Positions 10,111-22,384 of a DNA stretch of 64,000 nt are shown here, in pieces. The position numbers and the translations under genes were made by a program. The first letter of the stretch is position 1. Every line of letters begins with the position of its first letter. This DNA comes from Microthyrium microscopicum. Its lineage: Eukaryota; Ascomycota; Dothideomycetes; Microthyriales; Microthyriaceae. The notes under the pieces were generated by a model that saw only the letters and a list, made by a program, of their open reading frames with translations, was not told the origin of the DNA and searched no databases. The stretch lies in the NCBI GenBank assembly GCA_010405405.1, contig MU004236.1:1866070-1930069 (forward strand), given 5' to 3'.

Positions 10111-13018
10111 TCACAACGGCCCCATGACATCCACCCAACTCCGCGCCAACTCTCTTGCCAGTCCTAGCCGCAAAATCTTCAACACCTCCCTCGAAGTACT
10201 ATGTTCAGTCAACCCCTTCCGCCAATCCCACTTGCGTTGAATCGGGACATGCACCAACACCCCACTGCCCTCATTTGAAGGCGGCTCCAGCACCATCGAG
10301 TTGAGCATATCTTTATCGATAATACTAAACTGACTTGACGCGGTCGTCAAATTGCTAATCGACTGCTTAAGCGTTTCATACGGTGAGGATGTTCCTGAAG
10401 CTTGGGAGTTTTTGAGGGCAGCGCGGAAAGAGGCTTCGCAGCGCTCGTAGATGTTGGATGGGACGGTTTCGAGATCTTCGACTGCTTTTAGGAGGGTGGT
10501 GAGATCGGCGAAGGTCAGGACTTGTTTAGGGACTGGGATTGTTAGCGATTGTTTTGCAGAAGGTATTACGGATGACTTACGGCTGATGAAGGCCAGTGCC
10601 TCGCCGAGAAGAACTAGAAGGTTCTCGACTGGAACGATGTGCTCAGCTGCTGGGTTGTAGATGCCGCCACGGATGCTGTCTACGGCACTGTTGATGGCAG
10701 CGACTAAAGCTGTAGCAGCTTTCTTCCGTCTTGCGACCTCAATGTCCACATCACCGTCGCCGAATTCTTCATCTGGGGCATCGCGGGCCTCATAGAAATT
10801 GCGAATGGTAGCGTAGCCGCTGAGATATAACGCGAGATATTGGCCTGCTTCAAAGTCCGTTGCTCGAAGAGCCCGAATGGCCTTCAAAGGCGATCTCAAA
10901 AGGTCCGCTAGTGTAGCGTCGAGTGCATTTTTGGGAGGATATGCCGCAGATTGAACCACGGAGAACGTAATGAGCGCGTGGAGAACTCGCTTTAGATTGT
11001 CTGATTTGTGAGCGCGAGAATAGTAAAATAGCGAATCGCCGTAACTAGCGCCAGACTCTGCTAAATGCTCTGCGTATCTCTATAAATGCATTAGTCAGAA
11101 TTGTAAATGTTGAGATGCAGAAACTCACCTCTGCAATATTTGCTGCCTGATCAGTAAGTCCTAGCTCCGTACAGGTTTGTAGAACTTTGTCTACTCGACC
11201 GCCTGTAGTTAAAGACAGATTGTCCAAAATCATTGCCGCATTTTCTGACATTGCCACCGGGTCGTCCATTCTCGCGATCAAACCGAGTGCAAAGTCCCAC
11301 CCCTCGGTACTATTGCTGAGCTCGGTACTATTGCTGAGCTCGGTACTATTGCTGAGCTCGGTACTATTGCTGAGCTCGGTACCTTTGATGAGCTCGCGAG
11401 AGCTCACTTGTCGCGCATAGGTTGCGATTGCCATATCTTTCAAATGGATGTTTGGGGAATGGTTGGCATAACTCAAGACCATCAAATCGTTCTCGTCAAG
11501 TCCATTGGGACGAAGTGATGATTCCGATAGCCAACCTGCCATAGCACCCACTTCAGTGATAGAAGTTGCAATGCTGAGAGAGAATGTTTGAACCAATGAG
11601 ACCACACCTTCCATCTGACTTTCAAATACACAACCCACAGCAACTTGCAAAGGATCGTTGTAATCGATAGAATCTGCTAATTCGGTCTCGTTCACAACGT
11701 AGTCAAGTGATTCCGCGAGTCGCTGTCGATAAGCCAAAGTAGGAGTGACGTCAACTGCTCTAGATTGTCGAGCTCGCTTTTGTGCTCGCGGACTGCCAGC
11801 TCTGCTTTGACGCATACTTTTTCCAAGCTCTTCGACGGGTTCATCTTCACCGTCCCACCAGATTGTCATGGCGAGAACTGCTTCGACCCAATCGAAAGAA
11901 GAGTTGAGAATGGTGTCCGTATGTCCAAGCATTATATTGCACATGTCGATTAGTGTTTCCGATATGTCTTGGGGTAGTCGACTCTCTGCCTGCCGGCTGG
12001 CTACGCTGAGACTGAAACTCAATTGGCTCTGGCCCATATCGTCACCGCGGTCGGCACCAAGAAGTTTTCTAAACTCTTGTCGCGCCTTGATGACTTTTCG
12101 TCGGAAAATAGCCCAAGCCGGCCCTTTGATATCCCAATCACCCGATGTAAGTGCTGGGCATGATTCGATCAACTGAAGCATAAGCTCGACACCCTCATTG
12201 ATATAATCCAGCTGGGGATTTGTGTATTCCTCAGCGGACTCACCAAAGTCGGCATCCTTGAGAAAGGTCATAACTCTCGCAAAGTTGCCGCGAATCAAGG
12301 ACGTCATAACCCCATCCCAGAACTCTTCAACGCGACAGTACTGGCCTCCTGCTTCCTCGACAGAGCTGACAATATCATAACCTGGTTCATGGAATGCGGC
12401 GAGCCATTGAAGCAAGACTTCGGGAACGGGACGACTAGGCTTTGGGAGGGCCAAAGCTTGATGATTGCGCGTACTACGATCTTGCTTTTGACTCCAAGCA
12501 GATGGATGGTATATTGAAAATAGTAAGGTAGCAATCATGGTTGCGGCGGTTGCGGGATTGGAACGATCACTGACAAGGTTCTCGGAGTGAACAAATTTCT
12601 CGTGGAGTGGATTTAGTTCGTTCCAGAGTTGTAGTAAATCGCCAGCTGTGCTAGACGCCATAGACTGCGCCTGAACAAGGTCGATAATTTCGACATCTCT
12701 GGTGGATAATCCCTCGATAATCTTTTGTTCGGTGCGAAGAATCAAAGCATCAGAGTCATTCAGAGTAACTCCTGAGCCTGAAGGAACAATGCCACGAGCA
12801 TAAGATAGCATATGCGACGATGCATCTGATTGCTGTTGTGGGCGCTTGAGTCCTCGTGTTGATTCTCTATTTGTGTTATTCGGCGGGCTGCTAGGCGGCG
12901 GAATAGCGAATGCTCGACGCTGTGAAGGGGGTGGACCTAATGGTGTTGTAGAAGGTATAGGATCGCGTATACTGGATCGGTCGGGAGTTGAAGGTATGTC
13001 TGGTACGGTGAAACTCAT
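10111..13018 (-). CDS. nup85: Nucleoporin Nup85
   Basis: Alpha-helical scaffold nucleoporin of the Y (Nup84) complex, which coats the nuclear pore membrane and holds Seh1. Exons 11129-13018, 10581-11079 and 10111-10532 give 936 residues. The first intron (49 bp) is needed to continue the frame and creates AERYAEHLAESGASYGDSL, a conserved Nup85-like stretch. The second (48 bp, GTAAGT donor, GCTAAC branch) is a multiple of three without a stop, so retention would add 16 residues. The N-terminal 70 residues are a disordered Pro/Ser tail; the helical solenoid follows. An oddity is a run of TELSNS repeats at about residues 543-572, encoded by an 18-bp minisatellite. I base the identification on overall pattern and the RYAEHLA and LQTCTELGL segments. 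Confidence 0.82.
11303..11392. repeat. 18-bp in-frame minisatellite within nup85
   Basis: Four perfect head-to-tail copies of CTCGGTACTATTGCTGAG occupy 11303-11374, followed by a degenerate fifth copy to 11392. On the coding (minus) strand each unit adds the hexapeptide TELSNS. The period is a multiple of three, so copy-number change keeps the reading frame. Confidence 0.95.
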
Positions 13019-13937
13019 TGCGACCGAGATTTGCTGGGAAATGGGTGTTATGGATGTTTACGGTCTGAACGCCTGGAGTGTCAAGCTCTCAAGCTCAATT
13101 CTTGTGGTTGGAAACGCGACACGCGCGGCAGGGACCACCTTCCATGCTCATTGGGGTACAGACGCTGCGCTAAATTCGGGCCGAGATATCACGTGCTTCA
13201 GGCTCGAAGCCAGGAAGATTCGGAATTTCGGACCGATATGACATTCCCCCTCTCATGCACTATGTAAGTTAAAGTCTACTCGAACTTTCCCAACGTACCA
13301 GGATATTTGATACCATTCATGTGTAATGACTAAGTTACATTTTCCGAGGTGCAATATATTTGATCTACCCTAGTTTCCAGCGCGGCGTTAAGGCCATGAC
13401 CTGAGAACCCAACGTGGTCATGTATTAAGAAAGTATCACGCGTCAAGCCGAGGCTCCAGCTTGATTATTGTAGGCATGCGACACCACATAACAGTTAAGG
13501 CACTTGGCAATTATTATTGTGCGCAAATCGCTCAAACGTGGCAAACCGGGGAGACCTTATACCTCAGGGGTTCTAACGGCCGTTGCCATTGGCTTTACTG
13601 TGAGCAAAACCTGTTGGCGTCATGACTTGCAGAGCTCACCACATGGCATATCGAGGTTGCGACCAGATCCGGCATCACATGCCAGTTTCCTTTACCACCA
13701 CATAGCTGTTCTGACCCTCTGCTCACTTCATCTACTGCTTCTCATACCAATCGCCTTTAATTGACCATATAACTCAACCCACAATCTCTCCATCCGTGCA
13801 CCCGCTGTCTCTTGCACCTTTAAATACTCCAGCCAACCCCTCCTTGTTACCCTACAAGCCAATACCTCCAGTCCCTACCTTCTCGTCAACCACAACTTAC
13901 TCCACGTTTACGTCACTTCCATTCTACAATCACAACC
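13019..13937. other. Divergent promoter region between nup85 and the SCP2 gene
   Basis: About 920 bp separating two divergently transcribed genes, so it holds both promoters. The last 150 bp before the SCP2 start are pyrimidine-rich, a common fungal promoter feature. No strong TATA box or repeat was seen. Confidence 0.5.
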
Positions 13938-14403
13938 ATGGGTGTCGCCGATCCAGCATTTCCCTCCTCTGAGGCATTCGACATGATCGATTCCGCCCTC
14001 AATGCCAGCGAAGAGGACCGAAAAGAGGCCATCAAAAGAGGTGGTGCCATCTTTGCCTTTACACTTAAGAACGCCGAAGGCAAGCAAGAAAGCTGGTACC
14101 TCGACCTAAAGAAGGAGGGCAAAGTCGGCAAGGGTGCTTCTCCTCCTGGAGAAAAAGCTACTGGTAAGCTCGCGCGCCCTCATCCGTGATGTCGAAGCAT
14201 CCAAATCCATCATTTACTAACATAATCTGTTACTAGTTACTCTCGTTCTCACCGATGCCGACTTTGGCAAGCTCGTGAAGGGCACTGCCAAGGCTCAAAC
14301 TCTCTTCATGGGCGGCAAGCTCAAGATCAAGGGTGATATGATGAAGGCTACCCGACTAGAGCCAATTCTCGGCCAAGCGAGACAGCAAGGCGCCAAGTTG
14401 TAG
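13938..14403 (+). CDS. SCP2-domain sterol/lipid carrier with peroxisomal signal
   Basis: Small sterol carrier protein 2 (SCP2) domain protein, a non-specific carrier for sterols, fatty acyl-CoAs or phospholipids. Two exons (13938-14163 and 14237-14403) join through a 73-bp intron with a TTTACTAAC branch site to give 130 residues. Typical SCP2 elements are IFAFTLKNAEGK, SWYLDLK, VTLVLTDADFGKLVKG and the C-terminal LFMGGKLKIKGDMMKATRL. The chain ends in AKL, a canonical type 1 peroxisomal targeting signal, so it probably acts in the peroxisome matrix in beta-oxidation, like yeast Pox18-type proteins. The second exon alone carries the targeting signal. Family is firm; substrate is unknown. Confidence 0.93.
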
Positions 14404-15308
14404 ATGCGGTCTATCTCTACGCGGTTGGACACAATGATGTTGGTTAGTTCCGGTTCCACGCCGACGGGAGATATCGATACATCAAATAATGCATTGTAAA
14501 TTCACTGTTCAAGTAGAATCAATCGGGAATTTTCTCTTTCTCAACTCCTGTTTTCGTAGGCCTTTCGTACGATTCCAGACATCCAACTTTCTAGGACAGA
14601 ATGACTGCAACAATGTAAATTCGGGAGGCCTTGCTAAATCCATATCAACAGGCCTTCACCCAAGTCTAGCGCGCAAATGCTATACATATTATCTTAATCT
14701 TATGCCATCCAAGAGATAAACAGTTGCATACCGTAAACGAAGCAATACCAGATGCTTTTTGGTCAGGGTCCTTGGTCGCAGGGCGAACCACCAGACAACG
14801 CGGTTCATGATCGCAATAGTGTGTACTAACCACAATGTGATATATGCAGCTGCTGCATAGGGTCGAATGCAAGAGATAGTTCTGTTTTCAGCTTTGATCT
14901 TGCGCTTCATATGCGCTGTACCTGCCCCCACACACCCAATTTTCGAGGTCTCGTTTTTTCTATTGGTTAGGTTTCTTGACCGCAATTGCCTGACGTGGCC
15001 AGCAGACAGCAAGTCTTGATCGCATGCACGATTCAAATATGCGACTTCCATTTTGAAATTAGGCTAACGGGTTGTGATGGAAGGAACATAAGAGGTCTTT
15101 ACTCCGTTGGTCATATATGGTTTGCATATTAGGACAATGTCACATTCTATCCCTATCAACTCTATCACCATTCACCTCTTGACTCGCCGTTTGTGTTAAG
15201 TCTTCCAACGCCTCGTTTCAAGGAATAAATACTCTTCTCGTCCTGATATGCTCTCTTCCTATTAGTCAACTCTAACTCTCGACGATATCCTTAGACTGCA
15301 GCAAACAA
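14404..15308. other. Intergenic, promoter of the PLC-like gene
   Basis: About 900 bp. A minus-strand open frame of 120 residues (14689-15051) has no recognisable feature and is not called. The last 150 bp contain AATAAATA near 15223, a possible TATA-like element about 100 bp before the start codon of the next gene. Confidence 0.45.
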
Positions 15309-17122
15309 TTGAACAAAGCCATCAAGATGCCTACAAGCAAAGGAATACAGTGCTATTCATACATCTGCGCTCCAGGATGTCAAGTCGAATTCTCCATTCC
15401 CGGTCATACCATCACAAAGACGAACCAGAAAGAGTACGCCAGCGACCACTTAGAGTTGGACAAGAAAGATCTGAAAGGCATCTTCAACTTCTCTGGAATC
15501 TTCAGATTCCGCGTAACTCAGAACGGACAAGAACTTGCCAACAAATGGGTTCAAATCAACGTCCTGACCGGCAACTTGGAAACTGGTAACATGAAAGCCA
15601 TGGAAGATCAAATTGCCATCGTCACCAAGGACATTGTCATTACCTACACCTTCTACGATGCAGGGAATGGAGAAGTAGGCCTGCCAAAATGGGTCCAGTG
15701 TATGGTGTCTGTCTCGCCCAACTACTCGCAATGGATGACTACAGTGGCAGCTCCGGGCTCTTCTCTGGCTAGTCGTCCATTCGTCAACTTCTGCCTGCCT
15801 AGTTCGCACGACATTGGCATGAACAGTATGCAGAACTCGGAAGTCTTGCTGCAGAATGCATCGACGATATTTCTCAGTGTGCTCAAGATGAACTTTGGCG
15901 TGTTCAGCGACATCAGTAACGATATTGTCGATAAAGTACTACTTGGAATGGCACCCAACATCATCAGAGGTCTTGCGATTACACAGAAAGATAGCTTGAC
16001 GAACATACTTCAGGCTGGTACGCGGTACTTTGAGTTTCGCCCGGCGCATTTGTATGATGTGGTGAGAGCTGCGAATGTGATGCCTGATGTACTGTATTTC
16101 CAGCATGGACCGATTCCTGGAATGCCTTATGCGCAGTTTCTGGCTGATTGTGTCAGCTTTCTCATCAAAAATCCAGGCGAAATCGTCGTCTTCCAAATTC
16201 GATGGGATGGAGTACCAGCACAATGCGCTCGACCTGATGCAAACGAACTCGCCAAATATCTTAACGATGCCTTGGCTCCATCAAATGGAAGTCTAAAAGC
16301 AGGCTCGCTAGATGACATGCTCAACTCCACAATCGACAGCCTCCGAAGCCAGAACAAGCGCCTGATCGTTCTCGAAAATGTGGCCTCGTACAGCACGTAC
16401 GATGACACAGGCAACGCGACTCTTTCTGGAGACAGCATCATTGCAGAGTTTACAAAGCTCAGTCCTGACAATACAAGGGGCCATGCTTTTACTAATCTTC
16501 AGTGTCAAGCTACTGCGACTAAGATCAAGAATGTCGTCGCGTACTCGTCACTGACGGCTAATGTGTCGAACTCTTGTCTCCTGGCTACGAAAAGTATATG
16601 TGACAATAAAACAATGCCTTGGGTCAGGGATAATGCGTTGAAATCTGGTATGTATCTCATTCTGAGCCTTTGGGAGTTGTTGACTGAGAGGTGCTGTACT
16701 CATATTTTCGCAGTGGATCCAGCGCAGCTGATTGTCATCATGGATGACTTCGTCGACGGTGGTATGGCTGATTTAGCCCGTGATCTTTCGATAAAAAGGC
16801 TGAATGGGTATGTTGAAGTTCTCCTACTTGATGTTTATACTGCACACCTGACTGCCTGTTTCTCTTGACTTCATTCCAAGTCAAGAGCTTCACAAAGTTT
16901 TTTGACTACCCGGTCCTAAGTGCTTTTACTGATACTCCTCTCAGAACCGAAACAAAAGTTCAAAGCTCATCAACAAACGTTGTATCGAAACCCAGGATGA
17001 ACGTCGTTGATCCCAGCCCTGAAGAAGAACCAAACACTGAACCCGCCAAAGCGAAACCGCGCACATCTCAACGTTTCAGTCAACTCTTCAAGTTTTTCCG
17101 TCCAAGCTCCACCAGTAACTAA
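15309..17122 (+). CDS. PLC-like phosphodiesterase (PI-PLC X-type TIM barrel)
   Basis: Phosphodiesterase of the phosphatidylinositol-specific phospholipase C X-domain superfamily. Exons 15309-16647, 16714-16807 and 16888-17122 give 555 residues; a second in-frame Met at 15327 could start a 549-residue form. Introns are 66 and 80 bp. The barrel carries the two expected catalytic histidines, in LPSSHDIGM (about 167) and LYFQHGPIPG (about 266), with NILQAGTRYFEFRPA between them. A beta-rich N-terminal domain of about 150 residues precedes it. The C-terminus has a Pro/Glu-rich linker and ends in a basic, aromatic patch (FSQLFKFFRPSS) that could touch membranes. There is no signal peptide. The substrate is not known; many fungal members lack proven PI-PLC activity. 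Confidence 0.85.
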
Positions 17123-17790
17123 ACCAGAACACGCGACTCATAGAAGATGTCCTACGTAGCCACTGCACTCAACGGTCCGTAGTTGTGGCGGAAACCGATA
17201 CCGCTTGAGCATCCGCGACCGCTTTGTCACCAACAATTCTCACAACTCAGCCTTGAACCGCTGTTCGCAAGGATGCGATGTGACGAAGGCTTGCGGCTCT
17301 CGATCCAATAATCCCTATAGCATTCCTGGTCCTGCATTAGCTCCGATAATCCATCCCTACGACCTGTGCAAAACATACTCCTTTCTTCACGTCTACTCGG
17401 CACTATGATGCCGAGCCGGTGGTCACTCTTCATTTTTTTACACCTAATTATTTCCTGGTAACTGGTATCTGAGGCATTATTCACTAGCTGAGGATTGATC
17501 GCCGGTGCCGTAAACATGGGTTATCTTTTGCTCTGCTTCAGCAAATCCTGGAAATCGCTTCACGATGCCGGGGACGGATTTGCCAAAATGTCAATGATGG
17601 TAGAACCTAGTTGCGGTTTGTTATTGCCGATTATAATGTATAAGTTTTAACTTCTGCTCAATATAGAGTCTTGTGTGTATTGTTTTGTCTCACCTCTCAC
17701 CAACTGAGCCCAAGTATCTGCATCTTAGTCTTTCTACTGGCCTAACCTTATATCAACACCATTTATATCACAGGGACACCATAAACTAAA
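17123..17790. other. Intergenic, MFS promoter
   Basis: About 670 bp between two genes on the same strand. No repeat or RNA gene seen; overlapping short open frames at 17205-17517 are not supported. Confidence 0.45.
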
Positions 17791-19722
17791 ATGAATGAGC
17801 GCCAAAGGGCGGCGGAAGCCACCCTCCATGGTGAGTTCAATCGTGCTGAGATGTTGAAATATCACTAACATCTTCAACCAGACCAGGAGAATCTGCTACC
17901 AAACAAACAGTTAATATTCGTATTTGGACTCCTAGCAGTGTCGTTGCTGGTCATGTTCGTCGACCAAAACGGCATCGGACAACTTCTACCTACCGTTGCA
18001 AAGGACCTCAACGCAACAGCTACTATATCCTGGGCTGGTACTTCCGCACTGATCGGTAACACTGTTTTCCAAGTTCTCTATGGTCGACTTTCCGACATCT
18101 TCGGCAGGAAAAAGGTCTACCTTAGCGCTTTGGCTCTGCTCTCCTTTGCGGATCTGATGTGCGGACTGAGTAAGAATGCGCCAATGTTCTACTTCTTTCG
18201 AGGTTTGGCTGGTGTTGCCGGAGGCGGAATTACCAGTTTGTCAATGATGATTGTCAGTGATATCGTCAGTCTCGAACGACGAGGAAAGTTTCAAGGAATT
18301 CTGGGTTCCATGGTTGGTAAGTATTCCGACTACAAAATTCATTAGGAAATTTCACTAACACTTTTTAAGGCATTGGAAACTTGATAGGTCCAATCCTAGC
18401 GGCAGTTTTCGCTCAAAAGGCTAGTTGGCGATACCTGTTCTATATGCTTGTACCACTCTCTGCCATATGTTGTGGTGTTTGCGGATATTTCTTGCCGACT
18501 ACTATGCCAAAGGGTGGTCTGAAGGAAAACGTCAAGAAGATTGACTACTGGGGAGTCGCTACAGCCTCAGTTGCATTGATTTTGCTTCTCATTCCAATCT
18601 CTGGAGGCGGTGCCTACTTCGAATGGAACTCGTAAGTTTAACCGACTGAATTTGTGAATGAAGCTAACTTCTATTAGACCAATGGTGATATCTATGCTTG
18701 TTATTGGTGGTGTTTTCCTCATTGCTTTCATCATTGTTGAATGGAAGCTGGCCGCTCTGCCCATGATTCCTCGTAAGTATTCTCTTGTCTCATACTGAAA
18801 ACAGACTCTAAGAATCCCAGTCAATGTTTTCAAAAACCCGGCTGTCGCAGCTATTCTGGTGCAGCAATTCTTCTTCGGCATCCTCTTCTATGGCTTCATC
18901 TACTATCTGCCGCTCTACTTCCAAAACGTCCGACGCTTCACACCACTCAAGAGCGCGTTCATGACTATCCCTCTGATGGTCACTCAATCGATTGCATCTA
19001 TCTGCTCCGGGCAGTACATCTCACGCATGAAACGATACGGCGAATGCATTGTCATGGGCTACGTCCTCATCACTCTCAGCACATCCCTAACCACTCTTTT
19101 CGGCCAGAACACAGCACTCTGGAAGATCATCCTCATCTTGATCACAATGGGCATCGGCAACGGCAATGTTTTTCAGCCAACCATCATCGCACTCCAGGCA
19201 CACTCACCCAAACAGCAGCGCGCCATCATCATCTCCATCCGAAACTTCCTCCGATGTCTGGGTGGCGCAATCGGTCTTGCGCTATGTGCAGCAGTTCTCC
19301 AAAACTCCCTGCGCTCTGCGCTACCAGAAAAATTCAAGAACCTCGCACATTCAACCTATTCTAGACCTGACTATACACAGTACAGTGAAGCGGATGCAGT
19401 ACTTATCCAGGCAGCATATGCACATGCGAGCCATACTGTATTTATTTTCTTTGCGCCCATGGCAGCTTGTTGCTTACTTACCTGTTTATTCGTACGAGAC
19501 AGGGGATTACAGCGGGCTGAAGAGGTGCAGGCTGAGAAAGATCGGAAAGAAGCGGCACAGCTACAAGCTGAGCAACAGCGTGATACGGAAAAGGCATTGT
19601 CAGTCCACTCGCGGTCATCGCTGCCAGTCACTGGATCGGAGAAGGACAAAGAGGATATCAGTGTGAAGGACGATTTCGAGATACAGAAGCCGATGGTTGC
19701 GCCGGTCGCGCAGAAGATGTAA
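17791..19722 (+). CDS. MFS drug-efflux transporter, probably 14-TM (DHA2-like)
   Basis: Proton-coupled major facilitator exporter of the plasma membrane. Five exons (17791-17830, 17882-18316, 18370-18631, 18678-18772, 18821-19722) with introns of 46-53 bp give 577 residues. The first coding exon is only 40 nt (MNERQRAAEATLH); splicing then joins it to DQENLLPNKQ and the first membrane helix. The motif A loop GRLSDIFGRKKVY follows helix 2, and the helix 5 region has GIGNLIGPILAA, a motif C-like stretch seen in exporters. The hydrophobic pattern suggests 14 helices. The C-terminal tail is long, charged and Gln/Glu-rich. Such pumps export toxins or xenobiotics. The next gene, on the opposite strand, is a secreted hydrolase 224 bp away. 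Substrate cannot be told. Confidence 0.9.
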
Positions 19723-19946
19723 CGACAAATTATGATGTATATATGAAGCGTTTGATAATGTTGATAATTTCATACGATGAACTCCCCAATAATAGCAGGT
19801 ATCTCGGGCATATCTTTTCCTTATATAAGAGGCTTGGCTAGAATGGTAATAGAAACTTCACGTATTGAAAACTTGCAACACATATTGATCTCCAATAAGG
19901 TACTTTTGCAAGTTTGATTAGGCCGTACATAATAGCTTTGTTCCAC

Positions 19947-21266
19947 TTAAGCGGTATACGTGACATTTCCTAGCCATTGACGCAAGATACGATTGAACTC
20001 TTCTGGTTTCTCTTCGTGGGGCCAATGTGCGGTAGCAATGGTCTTCTTTCATCAGTCAAGGTGTTTTTCAAAATATGACGGTAAACTTACGGTGTTATAA
20101 TGGTTCTTGAGGAATGAAGCTGCTTTGACTTGTTTGGCGAAATCTTCCCAGTTAGACACGGGGTCTCTGGTTGGGTAAAGAGCGAATGTAGGAACTGAAA
20201 GGGTATAGTTGCCTTGAGCAACTTCATGGTCATATGTTCTCTTTCGGTTACCCATTTGGTATCCGTTGAAGGCTGTAGTCATTAGCACAATTTCTTCATG
20301 AGTAAGTCAGGCACCGAATCTCACTGTTGTAAAAGCCTTGCTTCTTGTATGATTCCACCATATAGTCCTCCACTTCTTGGGTCATGATGCCAGAGAATGG
20401 TATTCTTTCGATCTGATGAGATTCAACATATTGTCTCCATGGGCCCAAGAAAGTATCAGTCTTTGTAAGGAAGTCTGCGGGGAGCTGGCTATCGGCGACC
20501 TGGGCGCATGAGCGAATGGCCCAGCGAGGACTGTCGTCTAGCTCAACGGCTGCGAGGTAAGGATGGTCTGAGAGATAAACTTGGTAGCCGAAGAACTTGT
20601 TGAGCTTTGCGAGACCACTATTCGGAGTGAAGCCAATGCCTGCTGAGACATACTATCAAAAATGTTAAGATGACATCCATAAAAAAAAGTGAAGGGAGAG
20701 CTTACTGGAATTCCAACATTAAAAACGCCATTGAATCTATCAGGACGAGCACGACCTGCTTCCCAGCACACTTGAGCGCCAAAGTCATTTCCAATGCAAG
20801 GAGCTTGTGAAACTTTGGCATCATCCATCATACATATAATATCGTTGACAAACTTGAGCCGTGATTAGCGAAGTTTCGCATTGTCTAAATTCAATGCGCT
20901 TACATCACCCATCGTGTTGGAATTATCAAGACTCTTTGGGTGCTGAGAATCACCAAAACCTCGATGTTCTGGTATGATAAGGCGGTAGTCTTTTCCAAAC
21001 TCCGCAATCTGATGACGATATGTTGTCCACATCGATGGCCATCCGTGGGCCATCACCAGAGTCTTTTTGGCTGTTGGATTGATGTCCAAGTACGCCAACT
21101 TCAGCTTGATCGGGGTCGACTTGTTTGCCGCTCGCTCTTCAGCATTGCAAGTCACGAATTTCTTTTGATAGGACCATGGGTCGAAAGCAACGGCTGGGCT
21201 TGGGGCAGCAGAGGCTCCTGCAAGCAGAGAGCTCGCAAATGCGAGAGCGTACAGACTGTTCACCAT
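19947..21266 (-). CDS. Secreted alpha/beta hydrolase, epoxide-hydrolase type
   Basis: Alpha/beta-fold hydrolase resembling soluble epoxide hydrolases. Five exons (20904-21266, 20706-20852, 20325-20652, 20091-20272, 19947-20042) with 48-53 bp introns give 371 residues. I start at the Met at 21266 because it begins a good signal peptide (MVNSLYALAFASSLLAGASA); an upstream Met 24 codons earlier is possible. Key motifs: oxyanion-loop HGWP (about 74-77), EHRGFGDS, nucleophile Asp in CIGNDFG (about 144), acid Asp in YPTRDP, and the general-base His in ATAHWPHEEKP near the C-terminus. This Asp-Asp-His set supports epoxide hydrolase or haloalkane dehalogenase chemistry rather than a Ser esterase. It is probably secreted and detoxifies plant or fungal epoxides; that role is inference. 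Confidence 0.88.
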
Positions 21267-22384
21267 TTTCAAACTAGTAAACGAGTGTATCGCGAAGTTG
21301 GCAAAAAATGAAAGACAGGACGTGATGACATTGTTCACATTACTGGACGGCCATTTGCTAATATAACAAGTCCTCGCAAATGTATTCTAGTATATTAAAA
21401 TCACGTTGGCTTGTAGACGTTGGTGTCAGCCGCAACGTACTTACATTTCACTATGAATAAGGCTTAATATCCTAAAACGAACTTTCTGCGTGACTAGCAT
21501 GGCCATAGAACTCACTGTGCGGCTTAAGATTAATGTCGAAGATGCTCATGGGAATCAAAATCAATCTAGCACGGCGTACTTTCCCTAAAAACAATTATTG
21601 TAATTTGCCCTCGGCCGTGTCCTCCGCTGATCTGAGACCAGCATTTTGTAGGTACCGATCCCATAAGTACTTTCGACTGTAACTCAATGTTCAAGCACTC
21701 AAAGTACTCTACCTCGATACATTATTCCAGCGGAAACAGGTCTCCAGATTTTGAACTTCCAAATATCCTGATATTTGGGTGACAAACTTCAGATTATAAT
21801 ATAAGCACTCAACAGAGTTTGCGTAAAATATGTCATACATCAGCAGTAGTTCAGTGTCACCAAGCCCTCGGAACTCGTTACCTTTTAGCTCTATTGCCCA
21901 ATGATGAACTGTGCTCCAGGGAAGTCAATCAGCGCACATGTAATCTGTGTAGTCTAATCAATATAGGCGTCTATAGTACCAGGGGACAAATAGGCTTAGT
22001 AGGTGCCTTTTCAAGTACCTGGGAATTCTGCTCTAGGTGGTCGCCTTAACAATTCTTCTAATGTTGGCAGTCGGATATCGCCGTAGATCTCGAATCTCTA
22101 AAGCTTAAGTGTGCCGAATCTTGAAAGGACCAAGATCTGAAATATCGGCCAGTCACCAAATGCATCTTAGGTTCGGTCCGAATTTCTAATATCCTAGGAT
22201 TTTGAGATGTTCAAGCGGGAATTATTCTAGTTCAGTCAGTGAGCAAGCACCCAAGTCAACTGTGGCATCTATTGCTGTCTTATCGAGCGGCATTCCTGAG
22301 TATTCGGATCACCCAGTTGACACCAATGTGGTCCAAAAGATCTATTTCCTTTCAAGGTGTATAAAAACGCAGAATCCTCGCTCA
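21267..22384. other. Intergenic, promoter of the alpha/beta hydrolase gene
   Basis: About 1.1 kb with no supported gene. It holds the hydrolase promoter on its left and the 3' flank of the M6 protease on its right. Short plus-strand open frames near 21819 and 22202 show no domain features. No repeats seen. Confidence 0.45.

Noticed and set aside
14689-15051. 120-codon minus-strand open frame
   Set aside because: No recognisable motif; composition looks like non-coding DNA and no splice partner extends it.
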